A stretch of DNA of 41,305 bases from a virus, in IMG/VR virus record IMGVR_UViG_3300047408_000224, positions 1-41,305 of that record; one strand, given 5' to 3'. The number at the start of each line of letters is the position of its first letter. Positions within the stretch are counted from its first letter, which is position 1. This document shows, in pieces, positions 29,441-37,008 of the stretch. The position numbers and the translations under genes are program-made. The notes beneath the pieces are model-generated. The model saw only the letters and a program-made list of their open reading frames with translations, made no database searches and was not told where the DNA came from.

Positions 29441-29655
29441 TGCAGACCCTGAGCATCGAGGCGCCCGCCGACCAGGCGTGCCTGTGGCTCGCCGGCATGA
29501 GCCACATGATCGACGGGCTGTACGTCGACATGCGCAACGCGAAGGCCGACACCGACTACGCGCTCCGGCTCGCCGAGCGCATCCAGGTGGCCGAAGCGGC
29601 GCGTGACGCGCTTCGCGAGCAGACACACGGCAACCGTCGGCGGGTTGCGGCGTGA
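29440..29655 (+). CDS. Hypothetical early protein
   Basis: 71 residues, helical throughout (DQACLWLAGMSHMIDGLYVD, DYALRLAERIQVAEAARDAL) with a basic end (GNRRRVAA). Starts in a TGATG overlap. Unknown. Confidence 0.7.
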   Translation: MQTLSIEAPADQACLWLAGMSHMIDGLYVDMRNAKADTDYALRLAERIQVAEAARDALREQTHGNRRRVAA

Positions 29656-29822
29656 GGGCCCTGCTCCACTCGACCGCCCCGTTCTGGGTCGGGATGTTCT
29701 TCCTGATCTGCGGCGTCGTGTTCATCGCGCTGATCCTCGCCGACGAGTACGTCCTCCGGTACGAGTCCCGTGAGGACTACCGCCGCCAGACCGAGGCGTA
29801 CGAGTCCGAGGGGATGGCCTGA
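29652..29822 (+). CDS. 56-aa single-span membrane protein
   Basis: GTG 29652 overlaps the previous stop by four bases and the TGA overlaps the next ATG by one. One clear span (FWVGMFFLICGVVFIALILA) is followed by a charged, Tyr/Glu-rich cytoplasmic tail (YESREDYRRQTEAYESEG). Phage early membrane proteins of this size can act on host envelope or exclusion; nothing specific is visible. Confidence 0.7.
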   Translation: MRALLHSTAPFWVGMFFLICGVVFIALILADEYVLRYESREDYRRQTEAYESEGMA

Positions 29823-30133
29823 TGCGCCCGTACCTCCGCCTGGTCCCCGACCCGACCGAACTCGGCGACGAGGCCCGGCTCGCGTTGTGCGCCGAGGCGA
29901 TCTGTAACGAGGGCGGCCCCGTGTACCGCGTCCTTCGCTCCGAGGCCGAAGCGGCCCGCGAAGACGGACTCCACCAGACCATCAAGCGTCTGTCCGATCG
30001 CGACCTGGGGGCGGCCGGCATGTACGCCGCTAGCGAGCGCGACTCCTTCATCGGCTCGCTCATCACCTTCGAGGAGGGCCGCCGCCTTGGCGTCCTTCAG
30101 TCCACCACCACGACCGGAGGCAGCGCCGCATGA
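29822..30133 (+). CDS. Hypothetical early protein
   Basis: 103 residues, mixed helical and acidic (LCAEAICNEGGPVYRVLRSE, GLHQTIKRLSDRDLGA), Thr/Gly-rich end. Four-base overlap with the next gene. No family recognised. Confidence 0.7.
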   Translation: MRPYLRLVPDPTELGDEARLALCAEAICNEGGPVYRVLRSEAEAAREDGLHQTIKRLSDRDLGAAGMYAASERDSFIGSLITFEEGRRLGVLQSTTTTGGSAA

Positions 30134-30687
30134 CCATCATCGAAACCACCCCGGTCGCGACGCACTCCGTGCTCGCCGCGAGCCGAGATCTCGCGCTCGA
30201 CTGCATCGGGGCGAACGACGCTCAGCGTCACCTGTTCGCGAACCAGACGCCGGAGCGCGACTGCTTCCTCGACGACTTCCACGTCATCCACCGCACGCTC
30301 CGTGAGCGCGGCGTCGACGCAGACGCGCTGCTCGCCGGGTTCGTCACCCGTCTGCGTCAGGTGATCCAGCTGAACGACGTCGAGCTCCGCGGGGAGCAGA
30401 CGATCGCCGGCACCCTCGACGAGCTCGCCACGACCGAGCACGCCGCTCAGCGCTCACCGGACATGCAGTCAGCGCTGAGCGTGCGGGCGTTGTCGCAGGC
30501 GCTCCGCGGGCCGCTGCGCGCCTGGATGGCCGCGAGCACGCCGCAGGAGATGTGGGCGGCGTTCAAGGCGCTCGACGACGTGATCCGGGGCGTGCCGATG
30601 GACCGCCTCACCCAGGGGTCGCTGCGCGCCCAGCTTGGCGATGGCCCCCACGACCTGCTGCTCATGCTGATCGGGGTGACGTCGTGA
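30130..30687 (+). CDS. Hypothetical early protein
   Basis: 185 residues, helical (HSVLAASRDLALDCIGANDA, DDFHVIHRTLRERGVDADAL, MWAAFKALDDVIRGVPMDRL), no cysteine cluster or catalytic motif. Overlaps both neighbours by four bases. I do not recognise the family; size and position suggest a host-interaction protein. Confidence 0.7.
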   Translation: MTIIETTPVATHSVLAASRDLALDCIGANDAQRHLFANQTPERDCFLDDFHVIHRTLRERGVDADALLAGFVTRLRQVIQLNDVELRGEQTIAGTLDELATTEHAAQRSPDMQSALSVRALSQALRGPLRAWMAASTPQEMWAAFKALDDVIRGVPMDRLTQGSLRAQLGDGPHDLLLMLIGVTS

Positions 30688-30890
30688 ACGGCCAGGACGT
30701 CGTGGACGACCTCCGGATGTTCCTGTTCGTCGAGGCGCAGGCCCGCCTCGACCATGCCGTCAAGGCGAAGGACGCGGCGGACGCCGAACGGATCGCCGCC
30801 GAGAACGCGATGCAGGATGCGTTCGCGCGCCTCACCCTCGCCGAGCAGGACCGCGTGAACGACGCATACCGAGCGGTGGTGGCGTCGTGA
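30684..30890 (+). CDS. 68-aa coiled-coil protein
   Basis: GTG 30684 overlaps the previous stop. One long amphipathic helix (FVEAQARLDHAVKAKDAADA, RIAAENAMQDAFARLTLAEQ) suggests dimerisation. The wording AAENAMQDA resembles AAENAMREA in the protein at 33705, so the two may share a helical module. Function unknown. Confidence 0.65.
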   Translation: MNGQDVVDDLRMFLFVEAQARLDHAVKAKDAADAERIAAENAMQDAFARLTLAEQDRVNDAYRAVVAS

Positions 30891-31216
30891 TCGCCAGGAC
30901 TCCCGCGGCCATCGCCGGCCTGGAGACCGTCAGCTTCGTGCTCGACACATTCCCGGAGCGGTGGACGAAGAACGTCACATTCCGCGACCGGGACGAGACC
31001 CCGATCAAGACTCCCGACGACGCGTGCTTTGCGTGCGTGCTCGGCCTAGTCCGGATCGCGATCCCGGACACCGCCACCCGGATGATCGCCCGCCACGCGC
31101 TTGAGCGCGAGACCGGCGGGATCGTCCCCGAGTACAACGACGCGCACCGCCGCACCGTCGCCGAGATGCGCCTCCTCGTTGAGCACACGATCGCTCGTCT
31201 GCGGGCCGGCAAGTGA
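30887..31216 (+). CDS. Hypothetical early protein
   Basis: 109 residues from GTG 30887 (GTGA overlap). PTPIKTPDDACFACVLGLV-like core with two cysteines (CFAC), helical end (HRRTVAEMRLLVEHTIARLR). No recognised family. Confidence 0.65.
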   Translation: MIARTPAAIAGLETVSFVLDTFPERWTKNVTFRDRDETPIKTPDDACFACVLGLVRIAIPDTATRMIARHALERETGGIVPEYNDAHRRTVAEMRLLVEHTIARLRAGK

Positions 31217-31452
31217 TTTTCCTGCAGCTCAAGCCGCCGACCGGCGGACCGCGGTACTTCTCCCCGGCACCCCAGGCCCGGACAGGGTCTGGGGACCGTC
31301 GGAGCGATCCTCGCGGCCCGGTCCATGAGTTCGACGCGCGCATGAACGCGCGTCCTCACACCACCCGCCTGCTCGTGCAGGCGATGAAGCGCCCCGACGG
31401 CACTCCACATGCCGCCGGGGCTGACCACCACCACCCAGTCAGGAGCCTGTGA
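31213..31452 (+). CDS. Hypothetical early protein
   Basis: 79 residues from GTG 31213 (GTGA overlap). Pro/Arg/Gly/His-rich, likely disordered except for ARPHTTRLLVQAMKRP. Low-complexity composition makes it less certain than its neighbours, but it bridges them with overlaps at both ends. Confidence 0.5.
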   Translation: MIFLQLKPPTGGPRYFSPAPQARTGSGDRRSDPRGPVHEFDARMNARPHTTRLLVQAMKRPDGTPHAAGADHHHPVRSL

Positions 31453-32003
31453 TGGCCGTCGTCGAAACGCTACTCCCCGCTGCCCCAGAGACACCGGCAA
31501 GATCACGCGAGCAGCGCCTTTCCGCGCTCGAGCACGCCAACCGCATCCGCCTGTACCGGGCGTCGGTCAAGCGCGCGCTCATCAGCCGCGAGCTGGACAT
31601 CGTGACGATCCTCTCCGGGTCCGCGTACGAGGACGCGTTGCTCACGACCATGAAGGTCCGCGACCTCCTCGGCTCCGTGCCGCGGCTCGGCGACGTGCGC
31701 GTGGAGGCGGTCATGAGGAAGGTGAAGATCGCCCGCGGCAAGACCATCGGCGGCCTGTCGGTCAGGCAGCGCGAAGAGCTGTGGCTCGAGATGAACCGCG
31801 TCATGACCGGCGGGAAGATCCCGACAGGGCCGCGGCCGGGGAGCCTGCCGAATGCGAACGGCACCATCACGGTCGAGAAGATCAACGACGACATCGTGTT
31901 CACGATGCGGTGGCGGTCCGGGGCGATGGCGAGCTCGTCGCTCACCCGGCGCGCGGCTCTCAAGTTCGCGGACTCGATCGCGCAGCTCGGTGAGGAGGCG
32001 TGA
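31452..32003 (+). CDS. Phage-encoded actinobacterial integration host factor (mIHF-like)
   Basis: 183 residues. About 22-118 follows mIHF/sIHF residue by residue: a long basic helix (LSALEHANRIRLYRASVKRA), the conserved MKVRDLLGSVPRLGDVRVEA helix-turn-helix, and IARGKTIGGLSVRQREEL equivalent to the IA..RRLRGLG.RQR end of mIHF. After the DNA-binding part comes a 60-residue extra domain (TITVEKINDDIVFTMRWRSG) not found in host mIHF. Mycobacterial mIHF is a cofactor of L5 integration; a phage copy could assist its own integrase, replication or packaging. ATG 31452 is chosen over the GTG one codon upstream. Confidence 0.85.
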   Translation: MAVVETLLPAAPETPARSREQRLSALEHANRIRLYRASVKRALISRELDIVTILSGSAYEDALLTTMKVRDLLGSVPRLGDVRVEAVMRKVKIARGKTIGGLSVRQREELWLEMNRVMTGGKIPTGPRPGSLPNANGTITVEKINDDIVFTMRWRSGAMASSSLTRRAALKFADSIAQLGEEA

Positions 32004-32851
32004 TGCCCGCCACCGCCGCGAAGGTCAACGGCTCCCCGGCGGTCGAGGACCGCTTCCCCGTCGACTCCTTCAGGGACGCGGCCACGCACCTCCGTCGCCC
32101 GTTCGCCGCCAACGCCGTGAAGTTCAAGGTCCAGTCGTCGTTCCCGAAGGAGGACCCGAAGACCGGCCTGATCGTCGCGTACATGGACGCGCGCCTGGTC
32201 GTCGACCGGCTGAACCTCGTGTGCCCGCACCTGTGGTTCGACGAGTACCAGCAGATCGACGGCAAGCTCATGATGTGCAAGCTCACCGTGGACGGCATCA
32301 GCCGCCGCGACGTGGGGGAGGGCACCGGGAAGGGCCTGTACTCCGACGCGCTCAAGCGGGCCGCCGTGAAGTTCGGGATCGGCGTGTCGCTCTACGCAAT
32401 CCCGCAGGTGTTCCTGAAGATCCAGGACGGCCACCTCAAGCCCGTCAGGACGAGCAAGGGGCCGAGCGTCGTCATGAAGGACGCCGGCGAGCGTCGCTGC
32501 CGCGAGCTCTACGCCCAGTGGCTCGCGCAGCACGGCATCGAGAAGTTCGGCCGGCCGCTCGACCACGGTGACGCTGAGGGCGCGCAGGGCGACTACGAGG
32601 CCGAGGCGACACAGCACCCGGACCCCGCTGAGGACGTCGCCGGCCCGGTTGTGACCGACAGGCCGCTGACTGAGGACGAGCAGGCCCGGATCGTGCAGGC
32701 GTTTCAGTACGCCGGGCTCGGCCCGGCTCAGATGGCGATGTTCCTCGCCGCCTGCGGTCTATCGGACATCACGGAGTTGACCGTCGCGACCGCGTACGAC
32801 CTTCGGTCCCGGCTGGATGCGCACATCGCGAAGCAGGGGGGCGCGTCATGA
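32003..32851 (+). CDS. Rad52-family single-strand annealing protein
   Basis: 282 residues. The N-terminal 170 have the Rad52/Sak pattern: RRPFAANAVKFKVQSSF, DARLVVDRLNLVCPHLWFD, RRDVGEGTGKGLYSDALKRA followed by AVKFGIGVSLY, the signature helix-turn of Rad52_Rad22 annealing proteins. The rest is an acidic linker and a small helical domain (DEQARIVQAFQYAGLGPAQM). It anneals ssDNA in phage recombination. Adjacent exonuclease completes a Red-like pair. A GTG one codon upstream is an alternative start. Confidence 0.88.
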   Translation: MPATAAKVNGSPAVEDRFPVDSFRDAATHLRRPFAANAVKFKVQSSFPKEDPKTGLIVAYMDARLVVDRLNLVCPHLWFDEYQQIDGKLMMCKLTVDGISRRDVGEGTGKGLYSDALKRAAVKFGIGVSLYAIPQVFLKIQDGHLKPVRTSKGPSVVMKDAGERRCRELYAQWLAQHGIEKFGRPLDHGDAEGAQGDYEAEATQHPDPAEDVAGPVVTDRPLTEDEQARIVQAFQYAGLGPAQMAMFLAACGLSDITELTVATAYDLRSRLDAHIAKQGGAS

Positions 32852-33708
32852 CGACCACGACGACCACCGACCTCGGCGGCACCGTAGTCGAGCGCGACAT
32901 CCCCGGTGTCGGACTGCTCCGGTTCGAGGACTTCGCCCCGGGCCAGTGGCTCACGCAGAAGGGCACCTTGGCGAAGAAGTCCAAGCGCCGGTACGCGATC
33001 GGCGATACGGAGTACGACTCGGTCTCGTCGATCGTCGGCACCCTCGACAAGCCCGCGCTCGTGAACTGGGCCGAGGACCACGGGGCCCGCGGCGGCGCCG
33101 CCGCACAGCGCATGGGCGAGCTCGACGGGGTCCCCGAAGAGGAGATCATTGAGCGGGTCCGCCTGCTCGGGCTCGGCGCGTCGGCGAAACGCGACGGGGG
33201 CGCAGACCGCGGCCACGCGATCCACGCGGCGTTTGAGTCGCTCGCCCGCTTCGACATGCTCCCCAAGCGCGAGGCACTGCCGCAGGCTTGGTGGCCGTGG
33301 CTTCAGGGGTGCGCCGGCGCGTGGCTCGAGCTCGCCCCGTCCCCGGTGGAGATCGAGGACATGGTCGCGCACCCGTTGCTCGGGTACGCGGGCCGCCCTG
33401 ACCTCGTCGCGCGGGTCGACAACGCGCTGACGCTCATCGACTACAAGACGGGCAAGGGCAAGGTCTATGACCAGGCGCACTACCAGACGCGCCTGTACGA
33501 GATGGCGCGTGTCGCGTGCGGCCTGACCCCGGTCGACCGGATCGTGATCGTCGGGATCGACGACCAGGGCGGATACCAGCTCGTCGAGTGCGAGGCCTCC
33601 GAGCAGGACGCGCTCTGCCTGCTGCACACCTTCCGCTCTCGAAAGCGGATCAACGCCGGGATGGCCGCGCAGCGCAAGGCGCTGAAGGCCGGAAAGGGGG
33701 CCCGATGA
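32848..33708 (+). CDS. PD-(D/E)XK exonuclease (Cas4/RecB-like)
   Basis: 286 residues. Motifs of the phage exonuclease branch: RGHAIHAAFE with His123, GRPDLVARVD with Asp185, LIDYKTGKG with Asp198 and Lys200, and QTRLYEMA with Gln213 for the QhxxY element. No iron-sulfur cysteine cluster is evident, unlike Cas4. It should resect DNA ends 5' to 3' to feed the annealing protein encoded just upstream with a four-base overlap. Confidence 0.88.
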   Translation: MTTTTTTDLGGTVVERDIPGVGLLRFEDFAPGQWLTQKGTLAKKSKRRYAIGDTEYDSVSSIVGTLDKPALVNWAEDHGARGGAAAQRMGELDGVPEEEIIERVRLLGLGASAKRDGGADRGHAIHAAFESLARFDMLPKREALPQAWWPWLQGCAGAWLELAPSPVEIEDMVAHPLLGYAGRPDLVARVDNALTLIDYKTGKGKVYDQAHYQTRLYEMARVACGLTPVDRIVIVGIDDQGGYQLVECEASEQDALCLLHTFRSRKRINAGMAAQRKALKAGKGAR

Positions 33709-34100
33709 ACTGTCCGTGGACGTTCGGGGAGGCAATGAACGCCTGCCGTCAGGCGTCGCAGCAGCAGCGCGCCGCCGAGAACGCGATGCGAGAGGCGTCG
33801 GTCGATTTCGCGAAGGCGGAGGAGGCGTACCGGCTTGCGCTCGCGAAGGAGATCGTCCGTCAGCACGCCGAGGACGGGGTTGCTTGGACGGTGGCGCCGG
33901 ACCTTGCTCGCGGGAACGAGAAGGTCGCGCGGCTGCGTCGTGAGCGGGACATCGCGGAGGGCGTGCGCGAGGCGTCGCAGCAGGGCGCGTGGCGCCGTGC
34001 TGCTGACCGTAAGGACGCGCAGCGGTTCGCGGACTGGTCGCAGCGCCGCGAGATGGCGGAGAACGGCGGCCCCGACACGCGGCTGGAGTTGGCAGCATGA
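33705..34100 (+). CDS. Helical early protein beside the exonuclease
   Basis: 131 residues, nearly all charged helix and probably coiled coil (QASQQQRAAENAMREASVDF, VARLRRERDIAEGVREASQQ). ATG 33705 overlaps the exonuclease stop. An ACGGACAGTTCA operator-like word spans its first codons on the opposite strand (33706-33717). Could be a recombination accessory; not recognised. Confidence 0.7.
   Translation: MNCPWTFGEAMNACRQASQQQRAAENAMREASVDFAKAEEAYRLALAKEIVRQHAEDGVAWTVAPDLARGNEKVARLRRERDIAEGVREASQQGAWRRAADRKDAQRFADWSQRREMAENGGPDTRLELAA
33706..33717 (-). promoter_or_regulatory. Operator-like site ACGGACAGTTCA at an early gene start
   Basis: Matches the switch site in 11 of 12 bases, on the minus strand, within the first four codons of the gene at 33705. 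A bound repressor here would block early read-through as a second safeguard. Confidence 0.5.
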
Positions 34101-34669
34101 GCACGACATCGTGCGGCCGCGCGTGGGCATGTGACGGCATCGGCTGTAACGAGCACGGCGTTCAGACGACCGGCGGCAGGCTCAGGCGATGGTGCTCCGA
34201 TGACTGCCGGAAACGGACGCTGTACGGCGTCGTCTGTCCCGAGTGTGGGCACCGATCGAACGGCTCCCAAGGGTTCCAAGAGTCCGCGGCGTGCGCCATC
34301 TGCCTTACGTGGACCCCAGAGGCAGCGATTCTTGCGTGCGACGAGTTCTTCGCGAAGCACGGATATGCGCCCGCGCTGACGTCATCGTGCGGCAAGCTCG
34401 GCGGCAGACACCAAGACCCAGAGGCTCGCGTTCCCACGGGCGCCACTGCCCGCCGACTGTTCGGCGGGTGGAACGAGATGCTCCTCGCCGCCGGCCTGCC
34501 GCTGAACATGGATCGGCAGGAGGAGACGAAGACCGAAGTCGTTCGCCTGTACGAGGTGGAGGGCTGGACGATGCAGGAGATCGCCGATCACTACGGCTGG
34601 ACTGTGTCCAACGTCTCGCAGCGCCTTCGACGCTCTGGTGTGCATGCCCGGGCCAGGTGGGCGGCATGA
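34097..34669 (+). CDS. Zinc-finger protein with homing-nuclease repeat and sigma-like HTH
   Basis: 190 residues in three parts. About 1-75 has Cys-rich fingers (ACDGIGCNEHG, WCSDDCRKR, CPECGHRS, CAIC). About 75-135 carries the helical repeat found in homing endonuclease-associated modules (FFAKHGYAPALTSS to RRLFGGWNEMLLAAGL). Residues 145-185 are a helix-turn-helix (LYEVEGWTMQEIADHYGWTV, SNVSQRLRRSG). There is no nuclease catalytic core. It looks like a DNA-binding regulator, or a homing nuclease stripped of its catalytic domain. Confidence 0.72.
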   Translation: MSTTSCGRAWACDGIGCNEHGVQTTGGRLRRWCSDDCRKRTLYGVVCPECGHRSNGSQGFQESAACAICLTWTPEAAILACDEFFAKHGYAPALTSSCGKLGGRHQDPEARVPTGATARRLFGGWNEMLLAAGLPLNMDRQEETKTEVVRLYEVEGWTMQEIADHYGWTVSNVSQRLRRSGVHARARWAA

Positions 34670-35010
34670 GCCGGGTGTGCGAGTGCGGGTGCGGCGAGTC
34701 GATGGAGGGTCGGCACGCGAAGGCACGATTCGTCGACTCCGCTCACCGGGCGGCTGCCTGGAAGGCCAGGAACAACTATGGGCGCCACGAGCCACAGCCG
34801 CAGCATGCGGCGCGTTCGAACGGACAACGGTCGCGGGTGAAGCCGTCGGGGTTGCAGGTCAGCTACCGGAAGGTGCTCGCGACCCTGACCGAAGAACTCA
34901 CGCGGCTCGGCGCGCGTGACCCGGCGGCCCGTGCGGCGCACGTGCTGCGTCCGGCGCTGTCAGACCGTCAGCAGGCGATGCTCGACGCACGGAACGCGGG
35001 ACGACGATGA
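34666..35010 (+). CDS. Small zinc-binding protein
   Basis: 114 residues from ATG 34666 (ATGA overlap). The start CECGCGESMEGRHAKARFVD has the CxCGC...F.D..HR form of short phage finger proteins that recognise a folded Cys/His site. The rest is basic and helical (YRKVLATLTEELTRLGARDP). Probably binds nucleic acid. Confidence 0.7.
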   Translation: MSRVCECGCGESMEGRHAKARFVDSAHRAAAWKARNNYGRHEPQPQHAARSNGQRSRVKPSGLQVSYRKVLATLTEELTRLGARDPAARAAHVLRPALSDRQQAMLDARNAGRR

Positions 35011-35474
35011 CCCGCCTGCTCCGTCACCGCGACTGCGCGCAGTGCGGTGAACTTTTCGCGACCCCGCACGCGGGGACGTGGCCCGCACGGTTCTGCTCCG
35101 AGGGCTGCCACCGCATCTCGAAGGGCGGCACCACCGGACGGCCGATGCGCCCCGCCGGCCGCGGGTTCGCGGTCGCCCCCGCGCAGCGCGCCGCGGTCGC
35201 AGGACGCCCCTGCATCGTCTGCGCCGCAGAGCCCGCCGAACCCGCGCACCTCGTCGACCGGTCGCTCGTCGCCGACCTCGACGACCCCCGTGCGGTCATC
35301 CCGCTCGGGCGGCACTGCCACCGCCTGTACGACGAGGGCGGCCTCGACCTTCTCCCGTTCCTCGAGCCGGCGTACCGCGAGCACCTCGCGTTCGCCGTTG
35401 AGCGGCACGGGCTGCTGCGCACGTTGCTGCGCGTCACGAATCGCCAATGGACCACGAGAGACGAGGTGTCGTGA
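35007..35474 (+). CDS. HNH-type nuclease with N-terminal zinc finger
   Basis: 155 residues. First 30: CAQCGELFATP...RFCSEGCH, a treble-clef-like finger. Then CIVCAAEPAEPAHLVDRSL, the first HNH strand-helix, and DPRAVIPLGRHCHRLYDEGG with its LDLLPFLEPAYREHLAFAVE extension. This is the HNH subgroup common in actinophage replication regions. It may cut or resolve branched DNA; exact substrate unknown. Confidence 0.82.
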   Translation: MTRLLRHRDCAQCGELFATPHAGTWPARFCSEGCHRISKGGTTGRPMRPAGRGFAVAPAQRAAVAGRPCIVCAAEPAEPAHLVDRSLVADLDDPRAVIPLGRHCHRLYDEGGLDLLPFLEPAYREHLAFAVERHGLLRTLLRVTNRQWTTRDEVS

Positions 35475-35641
35475 TGGAGGACTTCGACTGGGACGAGCTC
35501 GCGGAGCTTGCCGACCAGGAGCGCAAGGCGGAGCGGGAGTGCGCGCCGGCGGTGTGCGGCTGCACTCAGGATTCGTTCGGGGTCTGGACGGCGTGTGCGC
35601 CGTGCGAGCGCCGTTCCGAGGAGGGGGGCTCCGATGTCTGA
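35474..35641 (+). CDS. 55-aa acidic protein with Cys motifs
   Basis: ATG 35474 in a GTGATG overlap. Very acidic start (MEDFDWDELAELADQERKAE), then CAPAVCGCTQ and CAPCERR, giving five cysteines that may bind a metal. Unknown role. Confidence 0.65.
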   Translation: MEDFDWDELAELADQERKAERECAPAVCGCTQDSFGVWTACAPCERRSEEGGSDV

Positions 35642-35852
35642 TTCCGCTGGCCCGACGTCGGACGCAAGTAGGGACATGATCCACACGCCGTGGGTGGGCG
35701 ATCAGCCGCTCGTTGACGACGTGCAGACCCGCCCGACGTTCCTGCCTCAGTGGCCCACGATCGAGAAGTGGGCGCGCGGCAAGACCGTGTCGGCCCCGAA
35801 GCTCGTCGTCGAGCTTCGCGACGCCCTGGACTACTTCGGAGGGACGCCATGA
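35634..35852 (+). CDS. 72-aa hypothetical protein
   Basis: ATG 35634 overlaps the previous gene by eight bases. A Ser/Asp-rich start shares the codons for SDASR with the gene at 119 through a 14-base identical word. The body (LPQWPTIEKWARGKTVSAPK, LVVELRDALDYFG) is helical. Unknown. Confidence 0.65.
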   Translation: MSDSAGPTSDASRDMIHTPWVGDQPLVDDVQTRPTFLPQWPTIEKWARGKTVSAPKLVVELRDALDYFGGTP

Positions 35853-36070
35853 CCGACGGAAGTAGCAGCAGGGTCATCGACCCCGCGAGCATCCCGCAGC
35901 ACGCCGTGGACGCCTTCTGGAAGGCGTACCCCGGCGGGCAGTCGACGATCTACGACCAGGGGCGCGACGGTGCGGCAGCCGTCCTCGCCGCGCTTGGCTG
36001 TGAGTGGGACGACGACCAAGGCAAGAACACGATGCGTCGCCTCGTCGGCGCGTGGATCGAGAAGTCATGA
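35849..36070 (+). CDS. 73-aa hypothetical protein
   Basis: After a Ser-rich start, HAVDAFWKAYPGGQSTIYDQ and AAVLAALGCEWDDDQGKNTM suggest a compact helical fold of the sort seen in many small actinophage proteins. A short palindrome (GGGTC-ATC-GACCC) lies in its fifth to tenth codons. Function unknown. Confidence 0.65.
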   Translation: MTDGSSSRVIDPASIPQHAVDAFWKAYPGGQSTIYDQGRDGAAAVLAALGCEWDDDQGKNTMRRLVGAWIEKS

Positions 36071-36246
36071 GCAGCCGACCGGACGTTTCTGGGACAAGGA
36101 TTTTCGCCCCAGAGCCGCGGATCGTGGGCTGGCTGCACCACCTGAGCGGCGAGTGGTTCCCACTCGACCCTGGCCACAACCCGCCCGACTACACGGTCCA
36201 CGAGTCGTGGATCACCATCTACGAAGGAGACCCCCGTGCCCGATGA
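36067..36246 (+). CDS. 59-aa hypothetical protein
   Basis: ATG 36067 overlaps the previous stop. Beta-type with many aromatics (IVGWLHHLSGEWFPLDPGHN, VHESWITIYEG). No cysteines. Unknown. Confidence 0.6.
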   Translation: MSSRPDVSGTRIFAPEPRIVGWLHHLSGEWFPLDPGHNPPDYTVHESWITIYEGDPRAR

Positions 36247-36556
36247 GAACAGGTGTCCCGTCTGCGGAGGCGACGGCATCCATGAAGGCTGCCCGGAGTG
36301 CCCTCCCTGCCCGCCGTTGATGCCCTCTGCAACCTCCGGCGGGCAGGTGCTCAAGAGCGGGCTGCCGTCGCTGGGAGTCGTGTGCGGGCGATGTGGCGGC
36401 CCGGTGTACATGGTCACGTGCAACTCGTTCAGCGGCTCTGGCCACGAGTGGGTGATCGTGAGCGTTTGCCGGTCCTGCCGCCTGACGAACTGGATCGAGG
36501 AAGCGTGTCACGACTGCCGCGACGAGGGCGAGCGGATGGAGGTCGGGGATGCCTGA
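36236..36556 (+). CDS. Multi-zinc-ribbon protein
   Basis: 106 residues from GTG 36236. Twelve cysteines in pairs: CPVCGGDGIHEGCPECPPC, VCGRCGG, CRSCRL, CHDCRDEG. Three or more ribbons in so short a protein indicate zinc-stabilised binding of nucleic acid or a host factor. One of a run of Cys-rich early proteins in this region. Confidence 0.72.
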   Translation: MPDENRCPVCGGDGIHEGCPECPPCPPLMPSATSGGQVLKSGLPSLGVVCGRCGGPVYMVTCNSFSGSGHEWVIVSVCRSCRLTNWIEEACHDCRDEGERMEVGDA

Positions 36557-36746
36557 GCCGGGTTGGAGCATGGACGCGCTCGTGGCAGAAAACTGCGCGC
36601 TCCGCGCTGCGATTCAGCAGTTCGTGAGCGAGACGGACGGATACGAGGAGATGTTCGAGTCGACGTTGCGGGACATCGTCCGCGACTTCCACGCCGTCGC
36701 CCTGACGGGCTACGCGATCAAGCCGAGGAGAGGCGACCATGTGTGA
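36549..36746 (+). CDS. 65-aa coiled-coil protein
   Basis: One amphipathic helix (MDALVAENCALRAAIQQFVS, YEEMFESTLRDIVRDFHAVA), likely a dimeric coiled coil. Overlaps both neighbours by eight bases. Unknown. Confidence 0.62.
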   Translation: MPEPGWSMDALVAENCALRAAIQQFVSETDGYEEMFESTLRDIVRDFHAVALTGYAIKPRRGDHV

Positions 36747-37008
36747 CGAGAGCGGGACAACCCCGGTTCTCTCCGGGGAGCGCAACCTGAGCGGGTCGCC
36801 GCGCCTGAAGCCCGGCCCGAAGCCGATGGCGCGCGAGATCGCGTGCGCGACGTGCGGGCGCGCGAAGCCGGACGGCCGGCGCGAGTGCGGCACGTGCCGC
36901 TCGGCGCGCTACCGCGCGGCCCACCCCGACGAGGACCGCGCCGCCAAGCGCGCCTACAAGGAACGCCAGGCGGCGTTCGCCGACCAGATGAAGAGGACCG
37001 GACGATGA
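36739..37008 (+). CDS. Zinc-ribbon miniprotein, paralogue A
   Basis: 89 residues. Core CATCGRAKPDGRRECGTCRS followed by ARYRAAHPDEDRAAKRAYKE, a two-knuckle ribbon and a basic helix. The same form appears at 39940-40203 with a stretch of 20 identical bases (36871-36890 and 40045-40064). Probably binds DNA or RNA. Early codons contain a hairpin (CCCCGG-6-CCGGGG). The two copies flank the second recombinase as direct repeats. Confidence 0.75.
   Translation: MCDESGTTPVLSGERNLSGSPRLKPGPKPMAREIACATCGRAKPDGRRECGTCRSARYRAAHPDEDRAAKRAYKERQAAFADQMKRTGR

Noticed and set aside
29171-29725. N-terminal extension of the repressor frame to 29725
   Set aside because: It would run through the divergent promoter and the Cro-like gene; GTG 29170 places the helix-turn-helix at the normal distance from the start.
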